Positions 33,834 through 41,819 of a DNA stretch of 45,998 nucleotides are shown in pieces (position 1 is the first letter of the stretch; each line of letters starts with the position of its first letter). Source of the stretch: Actinomycetota bacterium. GTDB taxonomy: Bacteria > Actinomycetota > Thermoleophilia > Solirubrobacterales > JACPNS01. The position numbers and the translations under genes are program-made. Location: positions 1 to 45,998 of the forward strand of contig JACRKX010000056.1 in NCBI GenBank assembly GCA_016219715.1, in the 5' to 3' direction. Under the pieces are notes generated by a model. The model had not been told where the DNA came from, searched no databases, and saw only the letters and a list, made by a program, of their open reading frames with translations.

Positions 33834-35039
33834 TCACCGATGAGCGACCGCCTCGCCCTCGATCTCTTCAAGCAGGTCAAGCAGGTCGACAGCTTCGAAC
33901 AAGCGGTTGCGACGGCTGGCCGAAGTCGAGATCAACACCCCAGCCGCTGTCAGGTGTTCGAATGCCTGAGCCACCGCGGGTCGCGTTCTGCCGGTCGCGG
34001 CGATCGCGATCGCTATCGAAATCAACGGATACGCCGGCAACACCTCGATCACTTTCCAGACGGCAGCGTCCGCGCGGGGTGTCGCCGATCCGACCAGCAG
34101 AGCTCGCCAGCGATCCTGGAGTTCGGAGACGCGGTCGAGGTAGGCGGTGGCCAGATCTGCCGCACGGGCCGTCGACACGGCGAACTGCTCGATCCATTCT
34201 GAGACAGACCCATTTCGATACGCCACCAACCCGTCGATATAGCGCTTGCGATTGGCGGCCAGGACGACGCTAATCGGCGGTACGTAGTTCGGCGTGACAT
34301 CTCGACGCCGTAGAAGAACGTGTATCAGCGCCCGTCCAGTGCGTCCGTTGCCATCGACAAACGGATGGATCGTCTCGAACTGCGCGTGAGCGATCGCCGC
34401 CTGCACAACCGGGGGTACGTTTGACTCGCAGCAGAACCGCATCAAGTCATGGAGCCCCTCACCAACGCGCTCCGGCGGCGGCGGAACGAAATCGGCGCCA
34501 CACGGGTTGTAGTCGTTGCCGCCGATCCAATTCTGTTCGACGCGAACGCGACCCGCGTGCGTGGCCTGCATCGGCACGTTCCGCATCAATGCACGATGAA
34601 TGCGACACAGCCGTTCGACGCTCAGCCGGTGTGAAACGGAGACATCTTCAACGGCGAGCTGCATGGCGTCGATATTCGCCAGCACTTCCGCGACCTCGCG
34701 CCCTACGGACCCGCCAACCCCCTGACGCGCCTCAGCGCGGGCGACGCCGCGCACGTCGGCCTGCATTCCTTCGATCTTCGACGAGGCGATCGATTCCGTG
34801 CGAAGGAGAAGTCGCGCAAGCGGTTGAAGCGCGCTCGACGAACGACTGTTGAGCGATTGAAGCCGCTTCTCAGCGTCCAGGACAACCATCGCCAGATCGC
34901 CCTCCAGCGTTGGCTGCCATCCCGCGATCGGGCCGGGAACAAACGCTTGGTACTTGCACGCACGCCGGTAGCGCGGCGGCGCGTTCTGCGCCGGATCGGC
35001 CTTCCAGATGAGTTTGAGATACTTTCCTTGCCGTTCCAC
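33834..35039 (-). CDS. Fic/DOC-family AMP-transferase (class II, self-inhibited)
   Basis: The protein is 401 residues. The Fic core motif HPFVDGNGRTGR is complete (His225), so it is predicted to transfer AMP or another nucleotide moiety to a protein. The alpha-inhibitory motif SSKIEG (residues 86-91, Glu90) lies N-terminal to the core, as in class II Fic proteins, and would hold the enzyme inactive without a separate antitoxin. An N-terminal Fic_N-type region (1-110) precedes the core. A C-terminal winged-helix-like part (ATGRTRPAVAQAFEHLTAAGVL, about 345-366) may bind DNA. The start is GTG at 35039; the conserved N-terminal text rules out the internal ATG. It lies 66 bases after mraY and converges on the cotH-like gene. 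No small antitoxin frame is seen. Confidence 0.93.
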   Translation of the reverse strand: MERQGKYLKLIWKADPAQNAPPRYRRACKYQAFVPGPIAGWQPTLEGDLAMVVLDAEKRLQSLNSRSSSALQPLARLLLRTESIASSKIEGMQADVRGVARAEARQGVGGSVGREVAEVLANIDAMQLAVEDVSVSHRLSVERLCRIHRALMRNVPMQATHAGRVRVEQNWIGGNDYNPCGADFVPPPPERVGEGLHDLMRFCCESNVPPVVQAAIAHAQFETIHPFVDGNGRTGRALIHVLLRRRDVTPNYVPPISVVLAANRKRYIDGLVAYRNGSVSEWIEQFAVSTARAADLATAYLDRVSELQDRWRALLVGSATPRADAAVWKVIEVLPAYPLISIAIAIAATGRTRPAVAQAFEHLTAAGVLISTSASRRNRLFEAVDLLDLLEEIEGEAVAHR

Positions 35040-35066
35040 TTAAGTAAGCTTAAGCGATTTCCTATA
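35039..35066 (-). promoter_or_regulatory. Candidate fic promoter and CTTAAG repeat
   Basis: Two CTTAAG palindromes (35039-35044 and 35049-35054) are separated by TAAG and lie directly before the fic GTG. TATAGG (35066-35061) just upstream is a plausible -10. The region is AT-rich compared with its surroundings. The palindromes could be an operator, perhaps for the protein's own winged helix. Confidence 0.4.
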
Positions 35067-35105
35067 GCATGGTGAAACGGCGGGAAAGTTTCTTTTTTCG
35101 TCGCG

Positions 35106-36071
35106 CTAGAGCGGATTCAGGAACAGCACGAACCCCGTAGCCGCTAGCCCCGCGGCCACGATCCAGAACCGCAGGATGATCTTCGTCTCGCTCCAGCCGC
35201 GCATCTCGAAGTCGTGGTGGATCGGCGCCATCAGGAACACACGGCGGCGAAAGGTCTTGAACGCGAACACCTGAATCGCGACCGACAGCGCCTCGATCAC
35301 GAAGATGCCGCCGATCAGCACGAGCAGCATCTCGGTGTCGGTCATCACGGCCAGCGCGGCGATCGCTCCACCGAGCCCCAGCGACCCGGTGTCGCCCATG
35401 AAGATCGCCGCCGGAAAGCTGTTGAACCAGAGAAAGCCGATACAGGCGCCGGCCAGACAGGCGGCGATCAACGTCAGGTCGCCCTGGTTCGTGTTGCCGG
35501 TCATGAACGTGTAGGTCATGAAGACGATCGCGGCGCAGCCGGCCGCGAGACCGTCGAGCCCATCGGTCAGATTGACGCCGTTGGTCGATCCCGCCAGCAC
35601 GAGGAAGATGAAGACGGGAAAGAAGTAGCCGAGGTCGATCGAGGCGTCGATGAAGCGCATCTGGACCACTTCGTTGAGGCCCGCTCGTTCGGTCGCCACG
35701 TACCACAGGCCGACGGCGATCGCCGCCTGCCAGAGAATCTTCCAGCGACCCGAGAGCCCGAGCGAACGCTTGCGCACGATCTTGATCCAGTCGTCAGCAA
35801 ACCCGATCGCCGCGCAGGCGAGCATCGTCCCGATCACCGCGGCGTTGGGAGCGCGCGTTATGTCGGTCAGCACGAGCACCGGCACGAGCACTCCGGCAAA
35901 GATGATGATCCCGCCCATCGTGGGAGTGCCGGCCTTCGTGTGGTGCTCGCGTGGACCCTCGTCGCGAATGTGCTGGCCGAACTCCTGCTTGCGCAGGAAG
36001 CGAATGAACTGCGGCCCAAGGAAGATCGAAATGAGCAGAGCGGACATGCCGCCGATCAAAACCTCGCCCAT
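35106..36071 (-). CDS. mraY: Phospho-N-acetylmuramoyl-pentapeptide-transferase
   Basis: MraY makes lipid I from UDP-MurNAc-pentapeptide and undecaprenyl phosphate. The protein is 321 residues with about ten transmembrane segments, near the actinobacterial length. KAGTPTMGGIIIFAGV near the start, FADDWIKIVRKRS (catalytic Asp pair), NLTDGLDGLAAGCAAIVF and FMGDTGSLGLGGAIAAL are all present, and RRVFLMAPIHHDFEMRGWSETKI is the C-terminal motif. It overlaps the murF stop by one base (TGATG). The next wall gene, murD, is displaced by fic and cotH. Confidence 0.97.
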   Translation of the reverse strand: MGEVLIGGMSALLISIFLGPQFIRFLRKQEFGQHIRDEGPREHHTKAGTPTMGGIIIFAGVLVPVLVLTDITRAPNAAVIGTMLACAAIGFADDWIKIVRKRSLGLSGRWKILWQAAIAVGLWYVATERAGLNEVVQMRFIDASIDLGYFFPVFIFLVLAGSTNGVNLTDGLDGLAAGCAAIVFMTYTFMTGNTNQGDLTLIAACLAGACIGFLWFNSFPAAIFMGDTGSLGLGGAIAALAVMTDTEMLLVLIGGIFVIEALSVAIQVFAFKTFRRRVFLMAPIHHDFEMRGWSETKIILRFWIVAAGLAATGFVLFLNPL

Positions 36072-37480
36072 CAGCGCTCTCCCCCGTCACGGCCGGCGGC
36101 GGCCGTCTCTCCGGCTTCGAGGATCTCGGCGATCTTCTCAAGGCCGACCGAACGCGAGCCTTTGATCAGCACGGTGTCGCCGGGTCGCGCAACCTTGCGC
36201 AGTACATAGGCCGCGGCTTCAGGCGAGGCGACGTGCTCGATCGCACCGACGTAGCGATCGCCGTAAGCCCCGCCCAGGTCGCCGACCGTGATCAGCATCT
36301 CTACCCCGGCCTCTGCCGCCAGGCCGGCCACCTCGGCGTGGAAGGCATCTGAGCCCTCGCCAAGTTCTGCCATGCCGCCGAGCACCGCAAGCCGGCGGCC
36401 ACGCGCACGTGAGAGGTTGCCAAGCGCGGCGCGCATCGACAGCGGGTTTGCGTTGTAACAGTCGTTGATCACGGTGACTCCACCCAGCAGCTCCAAAAGC
36501 TCTCCGCGCAGCGCACTGAAGCGCACGTCGAGCGGACCTTCGACCGGCGCGCCGATCGCCTGCGCACAGGCGACTGCCGCGAGCAAGTTGCGCACGAGAT
36601 ACTCCTCGCCGAAAGACGGCGCGACGGCCACCTCTCCGTGGGGCGTCACGATGCGCAGCTGCCGGTCTCCGGTCTGCTGATCGAGCATTTCTGAGTTCGC
36701 GGAATCTTCGTCGGCAAGGCGGACGTCGCCGCCCTCCCCGAAAGCGACGATCGTCACATCGTCGCGCAGGTACGGCGCAAGCAGGTGCTCGCCGGCCGGG
36801 ACGACCGCGGTCGAACCGGGTGCCAGGCCGGAGATCAGCTCGGCCTTCGCGGCTGCGACCGCCTCGACACTTCCCAGAAGTTCAAGGTGCACCGGACCGA
36901 CGTTGACGATGCAGCCAACGTCGGGGTCCGCGATCTCCGCCAGCTCGGCGATCTGCCCCGGCCCGCGCATCCCCATCTCGAGCACCAGGACCTCGGTGCC
37001 GGCCGGCGCGCCGAGGATCGTTAGGGGCAGGCCGATCTCGGTATTGAGGTTGGCCGGAGTGGCGACGATGTTGCGCGTCTTGCCGATCAGCGCGGCAAGG
37101 ATGTCCTTCGTGGAAGTCTTGCCCGTGGAGCCGGTTACGCCGATCACCTTCGCGGCCAGTTCGTGCCGCCAGCGATTCGCGAGGGCGCCCAGCGCCACGA
37201 CGGGGTCGTCGACGGCAAACACCGACTGACCCGTTCCGGCCGCGGCGGCCGCGGCGGCCGCGTGCTCGCGGGCGACGACCACTCCCCACGCGCCGGCCGC
37301 GAGCGCCGCCGGCGCGTGAGCGCCGCCGTCGTGGTTCTCGCCGGGCAGACCGAAGAAGAGGTCGCCGGGGCCGGCCTCGCGAGAATCGATCACCGCCCGG
37401 CCAGCCGGCGCGCCGGCGCCGTCACCGTGCAGCGTCGCACCGAGCGCCGCGGCCGTCGCACTCGGGTCGAGGGCGATCAT
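36071..37480 (-). CDS. murF: UDP-N-acetylmuramoyl-tripeptide--D-alanyl-D-alanine ligase
   Basis: This enzyme adds D-Ala-D-Ala to the UDP-MurNAc tripeptide. The protein is 469 residues. The N-domain has VIDSREAGPGDLFFGLPGENHDGG, the ATP loop is VIGVTGSTGKTSTKDILAAL, and ATPANLNTEIGLPLTIL, VLEMGMRGPGQIAELAEIADPDVG and VINDCYNANPLSMRAAL are all characteristic. DTVLIKGSRSVGLEKIAEIL closes the protein. The start is ATG, overlapping the murE stop (ATGA). Confidence 0.97.
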   Translation of the reverse strand: MIALDPSATAAALGATLHGDGAGAPAGRAVIDSREAGPGDLFFGLPGENHDGGAHAPAALAAGAWGVVVAREHAAAAAAAAGTGQSVFAVDDPVVALGALANRWRHELAAKVIGVTGSTGKTSTKDILAALIGKTRNIVATPANLNTEIGLPLTILGAPAGTEVLVLEMGMRGPGQIAELAEIADPDVGCIVNVGPVHLELLGSVEAVAAAKAELISGLAPGSTAVVPAGEHLLAPYLRDDVTIVAFGEGGDVRLADEDSANSEMLDQQTGDRQLRIVTPHGEVAVAPSFGEEYLVRNLLAAVACAQAIGAPVEGPLDVRFSALRGELLELLGGVTVINDCYNANPLSMRAALGNLSRARGRRLAVLGGMAELGEGSDAFHAEVAGLAAEAGVEMLITVGDLGGAYGDRYVGAIEHVASPEAAAYVLRKVARPGDTVLIKGSRSVGLEKIAEILEAGETAAAGRDGGER

Positions 37481-38934
37481 CGCGCCTTCTGGCCGGCGCT
37501 GGCGGCCGCCAGCGCCTCACGGGCGACGGTGGCGTCGTCGAACGGGATCTTGCGGCCGTCGGCAAACTCCTGGCCCTGCTCGTGACCCTTGCCGGCGATT
37601 ACGACGATGTCGCCGGGACCTGCCTCGGCCACGGCCCGCTCGATCGCTTCGCGGCGGTCGACCTCGACCTCGACCCTGGATCCCGATCGCGACGCCGCTT
37701 GCTGGGCACCGCCCAAGACCTCTTCGACGATCACCGAGGGGTCCTCGCTGCGTGGGTTGTCGGAAGTTACGTAGACGACATCGGCGTTCCCCGCGCCGGC
37801 CGCGCCCATCAGCGGGCGTTTTGCCCGGTCGCGGTCGCCGCCGGCCCCGAACACGGCGATCAACCGTTCGTGCGGTAATCCAGCCGCGGCCGACAGCACG
37901 TTCTCGAGCGAATCGGGCGTGTGCGCGTAGTCGACGACGACGGTGAACTCCTGACCCTCGTCGACGAGTTCGAAGCGGCCCGGAGCACCGGTCGCGGCCG
38001 CCAGCGCTTCGACGGCGACCCGCGCGTCGATGCCGACGCTGACTGCCGCCGCCAGCGCGGCGAGCGCGTTGGCCACGTTGTAGGCCGCCGGCAGGCGGAT
38101 CGAGACCGGCAGCTCACCGGCGTCGGTTACGCAGGTGAAGCGCGTGCCCGTCGCGTCGTATTCGATGCCGCTGGCGCGGTAGTCGGCCTCCGCCCCGGCC
38201 GCGGAGTAGGTGACGCACTCGAACTCAGCGGCCAGGCTGCGACCGTACCCGTCGTCGACATTGACGATCGCCGTGCGCGGGCGACCCGCGAACAGCCGGC
38301 GTTTGGCGGCGAAGTAGTCGTCCATCGTCGGGTGGAAGTCGAGATGGTCCTGTGTGAGATTGGTGAAGATCGCCGTGGCGAACTCGACGTGCTCGGCGCG
38401 ACCGAGCTGAAGCGCATGCGACGAGACCTCGATCGCGCATGCTCGCTCGCCGGCGTCGGCCATCTTGCGCAGGGCGCGCTGCAGATCGATCGCCTCGGGC
38501 GTGGTGCGGGCCGCTGGCTCGGCTTCGCCGGCGACGATCCACTCGACGGTTCCGATCAAGCCGCAGCGGCGGCCGGCGTGCTGCATGATCTGGCGAACGA
38601 GATACGCGACCGTCGTCTTGCCGTTCGTTCCCGTCACTCCGATCACGTCGATCTCGCGGCTCGGGTTGCCGAAGAACTCGGCGGCGATGCGCGGCATCTC
38701 GGCCCGTGCATCGGTTACGAGGTACTCCGGCACGCCAAGCCCCAACGGCCGCTCGCAGACCAGGGCAGCCGCGCCGCCCACCACCGCGTCGGCCGCGAAG
38801 TCGTGACCGTCGCTGGCGAACCCCCGCACGCAGAAGAACAGGCTGCCCGGCCCGGCATCCCTGCTGGAATAGGCGAGGTCAGAGATTTCGGTGCCCGCAA
38901 GCGCGGGATCTCCGGTCAGTTGGCCGAGATCCAT
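37477..38934 (-). CDS. murE: UDP-N-acetylmuramoyl-tripeptide synthetase (meso-diaminopimelate type)
   Basis: This enzyme adds the third amino acid to UDP-MurNAc-L-Ala-D-Glu. The protein is 485 residues. ISDLAYSSRDAGPGSLFFCVRG opens it, IGVTGTNGKTTVAYLVRQIM is the ATP loop and FTNLTQDHLDFHPTMDDYFAAK the central motif. The specificity box VTSDNPRSEDP contains DNPR, which in this family goes with meso-diaminopimelate rather than lysine. The start is ATG at 38934, 52 bases after the ftsI stop, and the stop overlaps murF. Confidence 0.97.
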   Translation of the reverse strand: MDLGQLTGDPALAGTEISDLAYSSRDAGPGSLFFCVRGFASDGHDFAADAVVGGAAALVCERPLGLGVPEYLVTDARAEMPRIAAEFFGNPSREIDVIGVTGTNGKTTVAYLVRQIMQHAGRRCGLIGTVEWIVAGEAEPAARTTPEAIDLQRALRKMADAGERACAIEVSSHALQLGRAEHVEFATAIFTNLTQDHLDFHPTMDDYFAAKRRLFAGRPRTAIVNVDDGYGRSLAAEFECVTYSAAGAEADYRASGIEYDATGTRFTCVTDAGELPVSIRLPAAYNVANALAALAAAVSVGIDARVAVEALAAATGAPGRFELVDEGQEFTVVVDYAHTPDSLENVLSAAAGLPHERLIAVFGAGGDRDRAKRPLMGAAGAGNADVVYVTSDNPRSEDPSVIVEEVLGGAQQAASRSGSRVEVEVDRREAIERAVAEAGPGDIVVIAGKGHEQGQEFADGRKIPFDDATVAREALAAASAGQKAR

Positions 38935-38987
38935 CGCGATTCAGCATAACCCCGGCGCTTGCGGCAGCAGCCGCGGACGCGTCCGTG

Positions 38988-40649
38988 TCAGTTCGGCGGG
39001 ATCCGCATGTAGGGCAGCGCGAAGTTGAGGATCTCCTGAAAGGCCGGAGCAGCGACCTCGCCGCCGTAGTAACCGTTGCGCGGCTCGTCGACCATCACCG
39101 CCACCAGCAGCTTCGGCTTGCTGGCCGGCGCGAAGCCGATGAACGACGCCACGTAGTTGCTCTTCGAGTACTCGCCGGTCTGCGGATCGATCTTTTGAGC
39201 GGTTCCGGTCTTGCCGGCAAGGTCATATCCGGGGATCGCGGCCTCCGCGGCCGTTCCGCCCGCTCCCACCACGCCCTCAAGCATCTTGCGCAGGCTCGCC
39301 GCCGTCTTGCCCGAGATGATCCGCTCGCCACGCGGTTGCTCGGCCGGCTCGTCGCCGACCTGCTTGACGACACGCGGCGGGCGCAGCACGCCGCCGTTGG
39401 CGATCGCCGAATAGGCGGCGGCCATCTGGATCGGCGTGACGGCGATGCCCTGGCCGATCGGCAGGTTGCCCATCGAGGAACCTGAGTACTCCTGGTGACG
39501 CAGCACCAGGCCCTGCTCTTCACCGGCGAGGTCGATGCCGGTCGGCTTGCCAAAGCCAAACCGGCGAACCCAGCTGTCGAACTTCTCGGCGCCGAGCTCC
39601 AGTCCGATCTTTACCGAGCCGACGTTGCTCGACTGGGCAAGGATCTGGGAGACGCTCAGCGATATCGCGCCGCGGTCGTGCGACTCCTTGATCACGCGGT
39701 CGGCAACCTGAAGCGTCGGAGGCAGGCCGAAGATCGTTTCGGGCGTCACCTTCTTCTCTTGCAGCGCACCCGCGACGGTGACGGCCTTGAAAGTCGACCC
39801 GGGCTCGTAGGTGAAACCGAGCGCGCGGTTCTGCTGTGCCTCGGGCGTGGCGCTGGTCGGATCGTTGGCGTCGAGCTTGGGCCAGTTAGCCAGCGCGAGC
39901 ACCTCGCCGTTCTGCGGGTTCATCACGATCGCCGTGCTGCCCTTCGGCTGGAACTTCGTGCCGACACGCGCGAGCACGCTCTCTGCCTGGAGCTGCATCT
40001 GGCTGTCGATCGTCAGGCGCAGGTCGCTGCCCGGTTGCACCTGCTGCGTCGTGATCGTCTGGATCGGATCGCCGGCGCCGTCCTTGACGATGCGGCGGCG
40101 GCCGTCGGTGCCGTGCAACTGCTTCTCCCACGCGTACTCGAGACCGCTTAGCCCCTTTCCTTCGGTGCCGACGAAGCCGAGCATCTGTGCCGCGACCGTC
40201 TTCGACGGATAGAAACGCTGCGTCGTCGGCATCACGTCGATGCCCGCAAGTTCGAGCTTGCGAATCTTCTGCGCCGAACGACCGTCGACGCCGCGCGCCA
40301 GGTATGCGAAGCCGCTCTCGCGGTCGGAGAGCTTGGCCGCGATCTCGTCTGCGTCCTTGCCGATCAGCGGAGCAAGCTTCTGCGCGACCGCGGGCGGACT
40401 GTCGATCAAATATGGAGTCGCCGAGACGTCGGCGGCGTCGGTGCTGACGGCGAACTGCTCGCCGTTGCGGTCGAGGATCGCTCCACGCGGCGCGGCCACT
40501 ACCTGGTCGCCCACCTGCTGACCTGTGGCGCGTTCTTTGAGGCTGGCGTGGTCGAGCACCATCAGCTTGCCGGCGCGTCCGATCGCCAGCACGAAGAGGC
40601 AGAGGAAGATCGCCGAGAGCAGCCCGATGCGGCGCTCGATCAGGCCCAT
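38988..40649 (-). CDS. ftsI: Septal penicillin-binding transpeptidase FtsI (PBP3/PBP2b-like)
   Basis: This is a class B PBP that cross-links septal peptidoglycan with FtsW. The protein is 553 residues. One N-terminal transmembrane helix (LLSAIFLCLFVLAIGRAG) precedes RGAILDRNGEQFA, the pedestal domain start. In the transpeptidase domain the active-site Ser is in PGSTFK (Ser285), the SxN motif is QSSN, and KTGT follows (Lys480). The protein ends without PASTA domains. The start is ATG and abuts the stop of the ftsL-like gene with no gap. Confidence 0.96.
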   Translation of the reverse strand: MGLIERRIGLLSAIFLCLFVLAIGRAGKLMVLDHASLKERATGQQVGDQVVAAPRGAILDRNGEQFAVSTDAADVSATPYLIDSPPAVAQKLAPLIGKDADEIAAKLSDRESGFAYLARGVDGRSAQKIRKLELAGIDVMPTTQRFYPSKTVAAQMLGFVGTEGKGLSGLEYAWEKQLHGTDGRRRIVKDGAGDPIQTITTQQVQPGSDLRLTIDSQMQLQAESVLARVGTKFQPKGSTAIVMNPQNGEVLALANWPKLDANDPTSATPEAQQNRALGFTYEPGSTFKAVTVAGALQEKKVTPETIFGLPPTLQVADRVIKESHDRGAISLSVSQILAQSSNVGSVKIGLELGAEKFDSWVRRFGFGKPTGIDLAGEEQGLVLRHQEYSGSSMGNLPIGQGIAVTPIQMAAAYSAIANGGVLRPPRVVKQVGDEPAEQPRGERIISGKTAASLRKMLEGVVGAGGTAAEAAIPGYDLAGKTGTAQKIDPQTGEYSKSNYVASFIGFAPASKPKLLVAVMVDEPRNGYYGGEVAAPAFQEILNFALPYMRIPPN

Positions 40650-41819
40650 TCAGTTACCGCCCACGGCGGGCGCTCCTGTGCCGGCTCCGGGCGTCGCGGC
40701 CCCAGGCGTGGTCACGCCCGGCCCTGTGGCTCCGGGCGTACTGACGGGCTGCTGTACCTGCGGCGCGGTCGGCTGAGGCTGCTGCACGACCGGCGCCGCG
40801 GCGCCGGTGTCTGGCACGGTGGATGGCGGCGTGGCCTGCGGCTGCGCGGCCGCGGGCTGCTCTGCGACCGGGGTGGGCGCCGTGTAAGTGCGTATCGCGC
40901 GCGCCGGATCGCCGCCGCGCGTACTCAGATACTTGAACTGCTCGGGCTGGGGCATGACCATTCCTAGTTTCTTCGCCAGGCGCGCGATTCTTTCCGAGGA
41001 TTCGAGCTGCGCCACCTTGCTGCGGATGATCGTGTTCTCACGCTGCAACTCCAGCGAACGCTGCGCGTAGCGGCCGTAGCCGTCGCCGGCCTCGAGTTTG
41101 CCGACGTTGATGTAGATCAACCCCGCGGCCAGCAGGCCGGCGACGACGATCAAGATCCGGCCACGCGCGGCGGCCTGCGCGCCCTGTCCGGCCGGCAGCC
41201 GATCGAGCCCACCGGTGACGACGCGTAGAACCGGTTTGGCGACTGCCGCTGCCGGACGCGCGACGTCGACCATTGCCTTGCCGACAGTGAGCGCGGCTGC
41301 ACCCCCGGCGCTGGCGACTGCACGCCCGCCGTACGGACTGCCGCCCAGCGACGGCGAACGATTGGCGCTGGAACGCACCGTCGCCGCACGTCCGCGCGCG
41401 ATGTTCTGGTCGAGCGCACGCAGCGACTCGCGGCGCGTGGCGGCCGAGCGATCACGTGTGGTGGCCGCCGAGCGATCACGTGTGGTGGCCGCCGAGCGAT
41501 CGCGGGTGGTGGCGGCCGGGCGCGTGACAGGACGCTTGGCACGGCTCCCGGCCGTGCGTGCGATCGGACGCTTGGCACGAGTTCCGGCCGTACGCGCTGA
41601 GCCGCGCCGACCATCGCCGCGAGAGGCACGGATCTCGGTCTCTTCACGCGAGGCACGGACCCCGGCGTCTCCGCGAGACGCGCGGATTTCGGCGCCGCGC
41701 AGCTCGCCGAGGTACTCGCGCACGGCCGGCGTGGCGCCGCCGCGAAAGCTCTGGTTGACGGCGCTCGAGCGCACCGGCGCCGGGCGTTTTGCCCGCGAGG
41801 TAGTGCCGAAGCGCCTCAC
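40650..41819 (-). CDS. ftsL: FtsL-like divisome protein with long repetitive basic N-terminus
   Basis: The protein is 389 residues from a GTG at 41819 that overlaps the rsmH stop as GTGA; the longer frame into rsmH was rejected. Position between rsmH and ftsI and the topology support FtsL: a transmembrane helix (ILIVVAGLLAAGLIYINV, about 223-241) followed by a coiled coil (RSLELQRENTIIRSKVAQLESSERIARLAKKLGM) ending before a Pro-rich tail. It is about three times the usual 90-130 residues. The cytoplasmic N-terminus (1-220) is Arg/Ala/Thr-rich with repeats such as ATTRDRSA (three times), GTRAKRP/GSRAKRP and IRASRGD. The C-terminus (about 310-389) is Pro/Gln/Ala/Gly-rich. FtsL is small and poorly conserved, so identity rests mainly on place and shape. 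Confidence 0.8.
   Translation of the reverse strand: MRRFGTTSRAKRPAPVRSSAVNQSFRGGATPAVREYLGELRGAEIRASRGDAGVRASREETEIRASRGDGRRGSARTAGTRAKRPIARTAGSRAKRPVTRPAATTRDRSAATTRDRSAATTRDRSAATRRESLRALDQNIARGRAATVRSSANRSPSLGGSPYGGRAVASAGGAAALTVGKAMVDVARPAAAVAKPVLRVVTGGLDRLPAGQGAQAAARGRILIVVAGLLAAGLIYINVGKLEAGDGYGRYAQRSLELQRENTIIRSKVAQLESSERIARLAKKLGMVMPQPEQFKYLSTRGGDPARAIRTYTAPTPVAEQPAAAQPQATPPSTVPDTGAAAPVVQQPQPTAPQVQQPVSTPGATGPGVTTPGAATPGAGTGAPAVGGN
41437..41508. repeat. 24-bp tandem repeat (three copies) in the ftsL-like gene
   Basis: Units at 41437-41460, 41461-41484 and 41485-41508 are nearly identical, with a degenerate fourth copy after them. Each encodes eight residues of the form ATTRDRSA, so copy number can change without loss of frame. 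Confidence 0.9.
41530..41601. repeat. 36-bp tandem repeat (two copies) in the ftsL-like gene
   Basis: GGACGCTTGGCACG-type units at 41530-41565 and 41566-41601 differ at a few positions and encode twelve-residue repeats containing SRAKRP/TRAKRP. Confidence 0.7.

Noticed and set aside
33739-35105. fic as part of a two-gene toxin-antitoxin pair
   Set aside because: No small antitoxin frame lies beside it and the inhibitory SSKIEG motif is inside the Fic protein itself.
41437-41601. Regular short repeats that might be a CRISPR array
   Set aside because: The units are directly adjacent with no spacers and encode in-frame protein repeats in the ftsL-like gene.
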